Below, piece by piece: positions 54,709-64,000 of a DNA stretch of 64,000 nucleotides. The position numbers and the translations under genes are program-made. This stretch comes from Neopestalotiopsis rosae (Eukaryota; Ascomycota; Sordariomycetes; Amphisphaeriales; Sporocadaceae). How positions within the stretch are numbered: position 1 is the first letter of the stretch; each line of letters opens with the position of its first letter. The notes below the pieces were generated by a model. The model was not told the DNA's origin and did no database searches. It worked only from the letters and a program-made list of their open reading frames with translations. The stretch lies in contig JALGAS010000001.1 in NCBI GenBank assembly GCA_023078685.1, positions 992,001 through 1,056,000 on the forward strand, given 5' to 3'.

Positions 54709-56205
54709 TCACCAGGGGAATTGCCGCACTTGGTCTTCCCGCGTCAGGTCTAGTCCTCTATCTACCTGTTTCTGGTGTTCGTTATCTAGATACTCTAGGA
54801 GCACCTCCTCGTATCTCTCTTTGCCCTTGTAGCGGCTTACATCATCGCCCCAGCTGCGGACTGCACTGGCCAGTCGTCCGGGAACGTAATCTTCTTGGGC
54901 AATTTCTGTTCAATCAATCAGTACCTGTACATCTTAAAGCTCGCGTTAGAGAGAAGACTTACCAGTTACCGGATGGAAATACGTTCGAATCGTAAAAGCA
55001 ATAGCGCCGCTGCGCGGGAGCCTCCGCAGAGTTTGGCGCTCGGACCGGAAATAGTGATGCTCAATGGCTCGATTCTTCTCGGCCGTCTGCCAGCTCAGCC
55101 CAGGCGCGTCCTCGGCGCCGATGCTCCACGACCAGGGCAGGGAGTCGTCGACCTGGATGAAGTAGTTGTTGCGCGCGTAGAGCTCGTGGCAGCTGAGGCG
55201 GGAGAAGAACTTGCTCATGCTGGACTCGAGCTTTTCTTTGAACTGCGGCACGTCGCCGCTGGTGTGAATGTCCGACATGCACATGCCGAGCTTGTCCTCG
55301 AGGCGCCAGAACCCGGCGAGGAGGATAGACCCGGCGAGAAGATAGTACTGGCCGTCTGGCTTTTCAATCATGAGGGCCAGGTCATCCTGAACGAGGCGTC
55401 CTGCCATGCACATGGGATCTTCCCTGAGCGGTCGCTCCGTGATGTCAAACGACTCTCCCGACCACAGATTTTGGATTCCGACGTTGGTGCGCCGATACAG
55501 AGACGGATACCGATTTGGGAGATAATTCACTAATTCTTCTAGCAATTCGATCGCAGCCGGGTAAGCCTCTGGTGCCGTTGCACAGCATTTGCTGCCCCTC
55601 TCCTTGATTCTTTCCGTCTTATCATGATGGTACTTTGGATAGTGATTGTCAAGCTGGATCCAGTCCTCGTAAGGAGTTGAGCGCAGGCCCATGTTCACTA
55701 CATCGCGTCATGTTAGCGTGTCACTGTCATTGCCATTAATTCGTTTCTTTCTGTGAGCAACAGCACAGCACGCGAATAAGTGAAGTTCATTGGGACGGAT
55801 GAAACTCGGTGTGCTCGGAATTATACGTCTGGCATGTGGGATATATAACACAGTATCACATTAACAAAGCTGCTTACCATTATACTTGGGGCCATATCGA
55901 AATGCACGGTAGGGCAATGGCTTGGTAGAAGCGAGATCCCAGTCAGGGTAAGGCGCTGGGGTCGGGAATTCGAAATCGGAGGGAATCCACTGGCCTGGCT
56001 CTCGCGGCGGGTTCTTGACGCTTCGCGAGGGTTGCCCGGACTTAGGTGTGCCGGGCGGGCTCGGACTCAAAGGAGTCCGTTTCCTTCCGCGAAGTAGCAC
56101 AAGTGGGATGATGGAGAACAATAGCAGCAGACACGGGATGATCAATGGCGCCTGAAGCACGGTATCAACTATCAAGGCCATGTTGAAATGAGCGGGGCCG
56201 TTCAT
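54709..56205 (-). CDS. DUF3445 haem-dependent oxidative N-demethylase-like membrane protein
   Basis: Three exons on the minus strand, 56205-55878, 55697-54963 and 54905-54709, join in frame to 419 residues. The introns are 180 and 57 bp. Residues of about 10-38 form a membrane helix (VDTVLQAPLIIPCLLLLFSI) followed by basic RGRKR, so the enzyme should be anchored by its N-terminus. The remainder matches the DUF3445 family: GLRSTPYEDWIQLDNHYPKY, ELVNYLPNRYPSLY, a Leu/Val-rich DLALMIEKPDGQYYLLAG core, FFSRLSCHELYARNNYFIQ, then AIAFTIRTYFHPVT and a C-terminal helix (RYEEVLLEYLDNEH). Bacterial relatives are the alpha subunit of haem-dependent oxidative N-demethylase. Fungal proteins of this family are widespread and often lie in metabolite clusters. 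A second ATG at 56181 is an alternative start. It is divergent from the regulator at 57053. Confidence 0.85.
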
Positions 56206-57052
56206 GAGTCGCGCGCAATGTCGGTGCTGATGCTATGCGATGCTGCTATCTATCTCTACAATTACTTCTCACGAGAGGCGCTACCACTGCCTATATCCTG
56301 CCGAGTGCTGCTGCTTGTTGCCAGGCATTGTGTTGGTGAGACGTCACTGGAGGTGCTTATCGGTATCAACCGTCGTCCAGAAGGCAACCTGCTATAGGCA
56401 CCGTATAAGATTGCCTCTTTAGGCGATGCTGATAAGAAGACGCGGCAAGACAAATCATCAAGACACATTATCACTGGCGCCAGCATACAGTGCCAGTGTT
56501 TTAGACTGGCTTCCCCGCATTTGGCCGGTACCTAGTGTGGAGGGGCAAGTCCTTTGCTGTCGTGGTTATCTCTACAAGCTGGGCTGGTAGGTGCATGATG
56601 GCCCTGTCTCTTGCCTGTCAGCCTGTAAACTCCTGCCCGCATGCCGAGTTCGGGGGGCACTTGGGGTTGGACAATAAGGACTACAACCAGCTAGCTACCT
56701 AGGTAGTATTCAAAGTACAACTAACCACTGTCGTATCTGCCGGAACATTATGTGATTGATCCTGTGACGTCCTTCTACCCCGATAAGTGGCACTGTGGGC
56801 CGTCTTCTGTCAGCGCATTTACACGGCGCCCGTTTGGGTTACTTAACGCCTCGTAGGTTTTCCCAAATCTGATGAAAATTAGCATTTCTTACCCTCATCA
56901 ATGTCGTATGTTCTCCGAGATCTGAGCAATCCGATTCCAGACTGCCCCGGGCGCTCTGCCGCGAATAAACTCGGCAGCTGGAGCGGGTACCGGGTATTTT
57001 TTCCTCTTTGAGTGAGAGAGTCGAGGTCGAGACCAGCAAGAAGAAGAAGATC
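56206..57052. promoter_or_regulatory. Divergent upstream region of DUF3445 gene and Zn2Cys6 regulator
   Basis: The 847 bp between the two start codons must hold both promoters. I see no clear inverted CGG pair. A divergent oxidoreductase and regulator are often co-controlled, but this is inference. Confidence 0.4.
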
Positions 57053-59068
57053 ATGGACAATAAGCCGCCACAGCAGGTTCCGAACACCAAAGTCAAGAGT
57101 CGATCTCGCAATGGCTGTTCCCTGTGCAAACAAAAACGTCTCAAATGCGACGAGACGAGGCCGGAATGCCTCATGTGCGCAAAGAACGGCCGAAAGTGCC
57201 CCGGCTATACGCAGTCTTTCAAGTGGTCAACCAAGCATGAAAAGACGCTGAGTGGCAGAGCCAAGGGTCCATCCAACCTCAAGGACTTGGTCACCGCAAC
57301 ATCCGCGACTATACAGCCACCACAACAACCACTACCAGCGCCGGTCATCGTCGAGGACGAACAGGCTACCACCACTGCTTCCGACTCTTCCCCGGCTAGT
57401 CATTTTGAGGCAACCTCTAGTCAGCAAGATGTACAGCAAGACGCACAGTCGGGCGACTTTCAAAACTCGTTGTCGCCTCTCCTCGATACATTGATAATGC
57501 CAGAATACGACTATGGAATTGAGGATTTGTTGCAAGACATTTGGCAAGATGTCCCTCAGCAGCCAATACCAGCAGCCAGCAAAGACACGAATCAGTTCCT
57601 GGACCGGTCGATTTGTTTATTCAATAGCCCCGGGCCAGGAGACCCTTTCTCGCAGCTTGCATGGCCGGCCACTCCTTCTGCCAGCCCACAGCAGCCCGTC
57701 TCCTTTCAGATTCCTCGCGCCATCAATGACCGTTCGTCCTTGCTGGTCGAGGAATGGTTCCGCAATGTATGCCCGATGTGGTCAAGCTTTGATTCGGATG
57801 CCAATTTGAATCGAAAACTCGCATTCGATTGCTGGACCCGGTCCGAGACGGTCATGAATTGTCTCCAGAGCATGAGTGCAACGTGCTTGAGCAGCCAGAT
57901 GCCGGCCATGCGACGTGTGGCCGTGTCATACCTGCAATTAGCGACCAATGCGTTGCAAAAAGAACTCAAGGTAGTTCGAGAACAACCAGTCAAGAAGTTC
58001 CCAACCGAGATCCTCCTTGCGTTGTGTTGTATCGGGACAGCCGCTTGTTGGATCGACACGGCAGAGATTGGGACAAAGTTCCTGAGAGAGGCCAAGACTG
58101 TGCTGAAGCGCCTCAATCAGTCCAAGGATCTGTCCGCTCAAGATAGGCAGATTTTGTCCTTCTTCAATAACAGCATCATCTACTGGAATATGTTGGTGGC
58201 GGTTGTTTCCGACGAAAGGGATGATCTGGGCATTCCAAAGCTAAAGGAGCCTCAACGAAAGGACGTGGCACAAAAGATAGTACCACATCCTTGGACAGGT
58301 GTATCAGCAACGGCTCAGCGACTCTTCACTCAGGCAGTACGACTCTGCAGACGGTTCCGGTGGAATTTGAGACAAGGCTCCATCGCTACTATGCAAAACT
58401 TGGAGATTGCTATGAAGGATATCAGAGAGGCGCAGAAAGTGGAGGAGGAGCTTCTCGGGCTGGAACATTATCAACCACATGAGATATCAGAGACTGGTGA
58501 TCGCATGTCCCCAGTATCTGACTTCATAAACGTCGCCGAAGGATATCGGCTTGCTTCACTCGTGCAGCTCTATCAAACATTCCCCGATTTGGTCTCACGA
58601 AGATTACCCGAGGATGCCGTCGGAAGCCATGTTCCTTGGGACAACTGGATTGTTCCATTGACGCTGAGACTTGTCAATACTTTGAAGACAGTCCCAGTCA
58701 CCTCAGGCACTCGCTGCATTCAACCACTACTATACCTTTCGGCTAGTACCGGTCTGAGGTTTGATGCAGAGACCTTATTACAGCAACGGCGCTTTGCCCA
58801 AGCAGCAGCAGTAGCCCCAGACAATGCCTTTGCGACTCTAGGAGAACCGCAGGTAACTCGGCTTTCGATTGAGGTGACACATGCTCGCCGCTTCGTAATG
58901 GAAAGACTAAGCGCATTAGAGCACAGTCTTCCACCAGCACCGGTGCTTGTCGCAAAAGATTTGGTCACTGCCGTCTGGGCTGGCTACGATAATGATACCC
59001 CAGGATTAAACAACACTCACTGGATCGATGTCATGGAGGATTCAGACTTGCGGACGATCTTTGGCTAG
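57053..59068 (+). CDS. Zn2Cys6 fungal transcription factor
   Basis: A single exon encodes 671 residues from the ATG at 57053; the open frame starts 15 codons earlier, at a TTG, which I did not use. The zinc cluster is near the N-terminus: RNGCSLCKQKRLKCDETRPEC, then LMCAKNGRKCPGY, giving all six cysteines at standard spacing with the KQKRLK basic stretch (about residues 18-52). A Pro/Gln/Ser-rich linker follows and then a helical effector region with SSLLVEEWFRNVCPMWSSFD and LLALCCIGTAACWIDTA, in the style of Fungal_trans_2. It is a nuclear regulator. Its neighbours (DUF3445 protein, alpha/beta hydrolase, P450, cupin) make it a candidate local regulator of a metabolic cluster. Confidence 0.9.
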   Translation: MDNKPPQQVPNTKVKSRSRNGCSLCKQKRLKCDETRPECLMCAKNGRKCPGYTQSFKWSTKHEKTLSGRAKGPSNLKDLVTATSATIQPPQQPLPAPVIVEDEQATTTASDSSPASHFEATSSQQDVQQDAQSGDFQNSLSPLLDTLIMPEYDYGIEDLLQDIWQDVPQQPIPAASKDTNQFLDRSICLFNSPGPGDPFSQLAWPATPSASPQQPVSFQIPRAINDRSSLLVEEWFRNVCPMWSSFDSDANLNRKLAFDCWTRSETVMNCLQSMSATCLSSQMPAMRRVAVSYLQLATNALQKELKVVREQPVKKFPTEILLALCCIGTAACWIDTAEIGTKFLREAKTVLKRLNQSKDLSAQDRQILSFFNNSIIYWNMLVAVVSDERDDLGIPKLKEPQRKDVAQKIVPHPWTGVSATAQRLFTQAVRLCRRFRWNLRQGSIATMQNLEIAMKDIREAQKVEEELLGLEHYQPHEISETGDRMSPVSDFINVAEGYRLASLVQLYQTFPDLVSRRLPEDAVGSHVPWDNWIVPLTLRLVNTLKTVPVTSGTRCIQPLLYLSASTGLRFDAETLLQQRRFAQAAAVAPDNAFATLGEPQVTRLSIEVTHARRFVMERLSALEHSLPPAPVLVAKDLVTAVWAGYDNDTPGLNNTHWIDVMEDSDLRTIFG

Positions 59069-59587
59069 GGCTAGCATTTATCAAAAAAGTTATGACCAGA
59101 ATATCACCTGATATGCCTCTGTACAGACAAAAGCCTACGTGAATGATATTGATATAGCCTATATCTGTGTCACTCCAAAGTATGATCTTTGCCTATCGAC
59201 TTGTTTGTTGCAACCATTATGTTTCTTGCCCCAAGGTGAAGAATGCCATCTCACACAGTCTGAATGTTGTGTGGCCTTAGTATCTGGTCAATGCCTACCG
59301 CGGTGGGCATACTCTATTCATTGTGCCGCTGCTTGCAAGAAAGAGACATGCAGGTCAATCACAGAAAAGCGTCTCTTTATTCAATCATTAATTCCTGCTA
59401 TGTTGTCATCGGTGGGCTATGTCCTTCAATTCCCGTTTCTCACATCCTTCACCAAGAGCCCCGCAGATGCCACGGCACTCTCGCTGACCAATGAATGATT
59501 GTATAGCAATGAAGCAACGTTGCTGCGCCGCGGCTCGCTTCCGTACATGGCGCTGACAGCAGGCGGGCAGGGCGGGAGGCTTGAGAC
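59069..59587. other. Intergenic between regulator and hydrolase
   Basis: About 519 bp; it holds the 3' end of the regulator and the promoter of the hydrolase gene. Short frames only. Confidence 0.45.
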
Positions 59588-60642
59588 ATGAAGTTTTCAC
59601 CCGTGTATCGTGAATTTGACTTTAATGTTTCAAGACTCATGGCTTACGAAAAAGTATCCTTTCGCACAATCGATGGGTTGACGCTTCGAGGTCACCTCTA
59701 CTCAGCAAAGGGGGGTCAAATTGGACCCGGGGTGATTCTCTTACCTGGGGTAAGTCATGGCGACTCGCATGTTTTCCAGTGACACCCACAAGTCATCGAG
59801 TTGCTCAATAAAGTTGTTTCCAGTTCAGCTTCGTCAAGGAAATCCTCCTTCCAAAGGTGGCTGAGCATTTTCAAGCTGCCGGCATTACGGCCTTGTCATT
59901 TGACCCCCGGAGCCTCGGCGAGAGCGACGGCTCACCGCGGCGCGACATTGACCCAGCCCGGCACGTGGCCGACCTGCACGACGCCCTGACCTACCTGCAG
60001 GCGCTGCCCCATTTGGTGGACGCTGACCGCGTCGGGCTCTGGGGCTTCTCCTTCAACGGCGTCGTCGCCCTCTGCGCGGCCGCGCTGGACAAGCGGGCGA
60101 GGTGCGTCGTTGCCGTCTCGCCCCTGACGGACCTCTCGTACCCAGAGGGCGAGGGCGGCCTGCGGGACATGCTGGCTACTGCCATGGAGGACCGCGCCGC
60201 CCAGCTCGCCGGCGGCAAGGCGCCCCGCTACGTCCTCGTCGTCCAAAAGGACGGCACTTGCCCGTTTGGCTGGGGCGCTGGCACGAGCCTCGTCGAGTAC
60301 GGCGTGGCAGAGCGCTCTGCCGCCATGTTTGAGAACTACTACAATGAAGTGTCTGTTCAGAGCCACTACCGCATCTCTACGTGGAAGCCGTTCGACCTGA
60401 TCCCCCTCGTCGCTCCCACACCGGTCATGATGGTCACTGCAGAGCTCGACTACATGTCCCCACCCGAGAAGCAGAAGGAATTATTTGACAGGTTTACGGG
60501 ACCCAAGGAGTATCAATGGGTACCGGGAAAGGGTCACATGGACTTGCTGGGCGGTAAAGGATTCGAGTCGATCATGGCCCAGCAGGTCGATTTCCTTGTG
60601 AGACATCTAGGGAAGCGAAGCAAGACCAAGGCAGTCCTATGA
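59588..60642 (+). CDS. Alpha/beta hydrolase, polyketide-transferase-like
   Basis: Two exons, 59588-59749 and 59824-60642, joined over a 74 bp intron (gtaagt..tccag) in phase 0, encode 326 residues. The nucleophile elbow is LWGFSFNGVVA (GxSxxG). The acid is likely Asp in VTAELDYMSPPE and the base His in VPGKGHMDLLGG, giving a full catalytic triad. The N-terminal RTIDGLTLRGHLYSAK and GVILLPG strands match the family of DltD-unrelated hydrolases annotated as polyketide transferases or 2,6-dihydropseudooxynicotine-type hydrolases that sit in fungal polyketide clusters. They hydrolyse or transfer acyl groups. No signal peptide is present, so it is intracellular. The second exon is strongly GC-rich in its first half. 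The position 519 bp downstream of a Zn2Cys6 regulator supports a cluster role. Confidence 0.87.
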
Positions 60643-61904
60643 ACGAGCCATAGACTTGGTAAATGCACTGAATAGGCGAAATCGAAGATTATATGGTCTG
60701 CAATTTGTCAGTTGCTCTATGGCCACAATACAAAACCATGAGTCTAAGATGAAGATGTCAAAGATCATGAAGCAGGCTCATTTATCACTCGAGAAAACTG
60801 ATATACAAAATCGAGCAACTTTTCTACATGAATCTTTAATTTTCGCTACTAGATTATGAAATGCATGATTTTATTCTTATGTAGATAAATAATTTTGCCG
60901 TATCAAGCTGCCTGGCAGTCTATTAGCTCCCGAGGTGAGACAAAATAAAGATTGGTGTATGGTTGGAAACAGCTATCAACGGCTTTGACCCACTTTGTTT
61001 CGACCAGCTACTCTCTTTTTCAGTGTAGACATTGACTCGAGGGTCCTTATTTATGGCACCATTATTGTATCATTGAGCAGATGTTGTCGCAAAGGAATGG
61101 ACGTCATTCAATGCTTAGAAACCTAATTGCCTACGCCCGTATGCCACACACACTTCCGGCAATTCCCATGCTTCTGGCCATTACAAGATAATCTTCCCGC
61201 TCTAAAGGGATGCAGATTCTTGAGAATCCCGCGCACGGGATCATGAAACAGAAAACGCCAAGATTACAATCAAGTCAATCAGTTCCGTACTTGTATGATA
61301 CAATACAAGAAATCATTATACCCTCGGATCGTATATTAATTTTCAGATTGAGAGAATAAAGCGCGCACGAACAAGCGAGGGATGTCCTTACAGCCTAGGA
61401 CCATCGAATATAGCCACCATTTTCAATCGAAAGAGAGTAACATGAAGTCGCTTCTCCAAAATTGAGTCATTATTGAAGTCAAGCACCGCAATCCTGTCTT
61501 CCACGTTTGGCGTTTACAAGAGCTGAGAGGCTGATGTGCAGTGGGGGTATTATCCTACCATACAGTGAAACATGCCCACATTCCGTCTAATCAGAGTGGG
61601 TATACTACACATCTGACGTCTTGGCAAGTCAAATACCGAGATGACCAGCACCAATCACAATGCCTGGGATTGTTCATGTCTCAACCTTGATTCCTTCACC
61701 GGTAGTAACTCGTCCGTCCACTTGTCTTTCAAAGTCTAGGAAGTTTAATTCTTTACTGCTTCAAGGCTCGTCATATCGCAAGGTCGAAAAGAAGTCAACA
61801 ATGTCTATATAAAAACAGCTTCTGCTTCCTTCTGCTTCCTAAAACTCAACCATCACGGACATCTTACTTCTAACCACATCAACTCCCGGCTTACCAACTC
61901 AAAC
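60643..61904. other. Intergenic, 1.3 kb
   Basis: AT-rich with no gene supported. The right end is the promoter of the secreted repeat protein gene. Confidence 0.5.
61806..61840 (+). promoter_or_regulatory. TATA box and pyrimidine repeat upstream of the secreted repeat protein
   Basis: TATATAAA lies about 100 bp before the ATG at 61905. Two perfect tandem copies of the decamer TCTGCTTCCT follow at 61821-61840. A TATA box and CT-rich start region fit a strongly expressed, regulated fungal gene. Confidence 0.6.
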
Positions 61905-62456
61905 ATGAAGTGGACAAATCTCCTCGTCGCGCAGAGCGCTGTCGCTGGTGCTCTCACCATATCTGCCTCTGTCAGCGTGCCAACAATTGCTACTTCAATC
62001 ACCCTCCCAACACTTCCTACCTCAATCAGCATTCCTACTTCAATCAGTATTCCAATCAGCATTCCGACACTTCCCACCTCAATCAGCATTCCGACGATTC
62101 CTACTTCGATCAGTATTCCGACTCTTCCCACTTCGATCAGCCTTCCGACTCTTCCTACTTCAATCCCAACACTTACTACTTCAATCAGCGTTCCCACACT
62201 TCCTACTCCCACCATTGTGCCCTTCTGCCCTCCCCGTCCGGTCCTCCCACTTCCCATCATCCCAAGCGACTTTTGCGTCGTGAGCTGCATCGTCACCTTC
62301 CTGGGGGCCCTCCGACGCGCCAGCACCCTCGTCTGTCCCGCCATCTACCCGCCTCCGCCGTACTGCGTCCGCCCGGTGCAGACGGCCATTGACAACCTGC
62401 AAACGTGCCTCATTGGATGTGGTCGTTTTGGCCTTGCTCGTACACCTCTCTTCTGA
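61905..62456 (+). CDS. Small secreted Ile/Ser/Pro/Thr repeat protein with Cys-rich end
   Basis: A single exon encodes 183 residues. The N-terminus (MKWTNLLVAQSAVAGALTIS) is a plausible signal peptide. Residues of about 25-105 are tandem units of the form LPTSISIPT, 8-12 residues long and repeated about ten times with small changes. The C-terminal 75 residues lack repeats and contain seven cysteines (PFCPPR, DFCVVSC, LVCPAIYPPPPYC, LQTCLIGC), so one may stay free or form an interchain bond. The repeat DNA leaves all three plus frames open for part of its length. No homologue is recognised. A secreted wall-associated or effector-like protein is a guess from architecture only. A TATA box lies 100 bp upstream. 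Confidence 0.75.
   Translation: MKWTNLLVAQSAVAGALTISASVSVPTIATSITLPTLPTSISIPTSISIPISIPTLPTSISIPTIPTSISIPTLPTSISLPTLPTSIPTLTTSISVPTLPTPTIVPFCPPRPVLPLPIIPSDFCVVSCIVTFLGALRRASTLVCPAIYPPPPYCVRPVQTAIDNLQTCLIGCGRFGLARTPLF
61981..62215 (+). repeat. Tandem coding repeat (LPTSISIPT-type)
   Basis: Approximately 24-36 bp DNA units with cores such as CTTCCTACTTCAATCAGC recur about ten times within the secreted protein gene. Copies differ mainly at synonymous or I/L/V positions. Confidence 0.75.
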
Positions 62457-63516
62457 TTTCTCTGCAATCCCGTTGCGAACAACTATATTGACCTGTTTCG
62501 TTTTTAGTGCCGTCCACATCTGATGCTGTTGCTGTCGTCTTCTGCCCACTTCTGGACATCTGAGAGATGATGAGAGTATGAGCCAGTGCAACGAACGCGT
62601 GGCTCGGTCAAGTGAAGGTCACAATCTTGGTGCTTGGGGTTTCAGTCGGTCCTTACTCCTATGATCCTATTATCCACTATGCTGATAGCGCGCCATGACT
62701 CTGGTGATTGGTAGTCTACTGAAGGTTAAGGTCAGCCAGTAGCACCGGAGATCACCCAATTGGCGTGTTGCTTCAGCAATTCAGTCTTTGATAGTATGGA
62801 TCAACTACATTAAATCACAATAAAGCTTTGATAGCCACTCTTGCTTCCATCTGCCGTCGATGTGCAAACTTTCCAAAGATGAATAAATTGATCACTAGGT
62901 TTCGGAAGTAAAAGGAAGATCTACTGGCCAAACGAGTAATTTTCCAAACATGTATATGCCATACTACAAAAGTTCACACTGATTTTCCACGGTGCTTGTA
63001 AATTGCTTGTCCGACAAAACGCATATGGTTTTTTGTTTTGTTGCACTAGCACAAAAACTTCGACTGTAGCACCGGATTCTGAATCTGTAATCGCTTTAGA
63101 GGCTATTCGTGTGGCGAGACAGTTCCCCCATCAGAGAAATAATCACTCATGATGAGGTTTTTGAGCGAGTATGAAAGACCATAAGGAAGGATAGATATGT
63201 CACAAGAAAAAGCAAGCTGCCCGAAATGGGATTCTGTAGAGGCGCCAGCATGTTGTCAGCTACATACTGCTGACGCTAAATTAGTGCTATAGTACTTCGT
63301 ATACCTAAACGATAGCGAGACGAGCAGAGCACGAGTAGCATCATATGCATTGTTAAAGTTGGAAGGATTCAGGGCGTAGGTGGGGGGGATTACTGTGCCG
63401 CAACGTCCACCCTCCATTCCGAAACTTGTGTTGCTGTTCACATGTTTATTTTTCGCTTTCTTGCCAAGGCACCGCCAACAGCCTCTTCATATCAGCCCAC
63501 TTTGACCAACTGAAAG
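62457..63516. other. Intergenic, 1.1 kb
   Basis: AT-rich, no gene supported. The right end must be the promoter of the P450 gene. Confidence 0.5.
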
Positions 63517-64000
63517 ATGGACATTCTCAACAATGCTCGCGAGATTGTCCGATTGTTCGGCCTTCAAACGCTAGCGGCTATTGCAATTGCTGTAAGTTTA
63601 GCCGCTAGAGCCACGACGCAGCGACGGCGCCCTGATTTTAACGTCTCAAGATCTTGACATATGGCGTCAGCCGGTCTATATACAACGTCTACTTCCACCC
63701 ACTTGCAAAATATCCTGGTCCGAAACTTGCAGCAATTACCGATCTGTGGTGGGCGTTTGCTTCGTACGTTGTCTGTCGCTACTCGCGAAACTTGTTTCAA
63801 TTTGAATGCGCTGTCGAAGCTGATACGAAGACTCTGAAGTACTACAGGAAGATATCCTTGGATCATCGAAGATGCACTCAAGAAATATGGTAGATAGGCA
63901 TGTCTTTCAAGTATGAGATTTGAAAGACGACTAATAAACGTCAAGGTGATGTTGTCCGTATTGCTCCGAATGAGCTGGTCTTCATAACTCCTCAGGCTGC
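63517..64000 (+). CDS. Cytochrome P450, N-terminal part (cut by window edge)
   Basis: Four exon pieces are visible: 63517-63591, 63651-63763, 63840-63889 and 63946 onward. They join in frame to an N-terminal helix with [20 protein letters not shown], then [20 protein letters not shown] (the proline-rich hinge), [20 protein letters not shown] and [14 protein letters not shown]. This is a microsomal class II fungal P450, close in style to those acting in secondary metabolism. I-helix, ExxR and haem regions lie to the right of the window, so activity cannot be judged. The second intron has competing AG sites at 63830 and 63839; I chose 63839 because it keeps the frame and the family pattern. Confidence 0.82.

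Overview
This 64 kb window is from a filamentous ascomycete (Pezizomycotina, probably Sordariomycetes and possibly Hypocreales; that placement is my inference from gene content). The signs are short 50-110 bp introns with GT..AG ends and CTAAC-like branch sites, Zn2Cys6 regulators, MCT-like transporters, fungal YVC1/TRP channels, mucin-like secreted proteins, and 1-4 kb intergenic gaps. I see no bacterial operons, CRISPR arrays, rRNA genes or intact transposons.

Layout. 1-3.0 kb holds the N-terminal two thirds of VPS15 (minus strand, cut by the window edge). 4.2-5.7 kb encodes an Apple/PAN-like, Cys-rich single-pass membrane protein. 6.1-12.9 kb looks like a small metabolic group: a Zn2Cys6 regulator, a ketopantoate-reductase-family enzyme, an Aro8-like aminotransferase and an MCT-type MFS transporter. 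The last two are divergent over about 600 bp. It is followed by a tRNA-like fragment (13.1 kb) and a decayed Zn2Cys6 regulator (13.9-15.8 kb). 16.4-17.6 kb is an R3H-type protein. 18.8-20.8 kb is an NTF2-like/flavin monooxygenase fusion. 21.1-27.9 kb is a 2229-residue secreted Ser/Thr-rich protein.

30-37 kb is a conserved housekeeping block: ATP synthase subunit k and an MTP18-like mitochondrial fission protein (divergent), then a Cuz1-like AN1 zinc finger protein and RAD4/XPC (divergent). A P450 relic lacking the haem cysteine lies at 36.9-38.4 kb. 41.3-49.7 kb holds a PhzF-family protein, a TRP-type cation channel and an ankyrin-repeat protein. 49.7-53.9 kb has no gene I can support.

54-64 kb has accessory character: a small EutQ-like cupin, a membrane-anchored DUF3445 (haem-dependent oxidative N-demethylase-like) protein, a Zn2Cys6 regulator, an alpha/beta hydrolase of the type found beside polyketide synthases, a secreted Ile/Ser/Pro/Thr repeat protein, and the start of a cytochrome P450 that leaves the window. 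This may be the edge of a secondary-metabolite cluster whose core enzyme would lie to the right.

The most interesting points are the proposed amino acid to 2-oxo acid to 2-hydroxy acid group with export at 6-13 kb and its dead regulator next door, the Cys-less P450, and the giant secreted protein. All intron positions were placed by eye from splice consensus and reading-frame continuity; none has transcript support.
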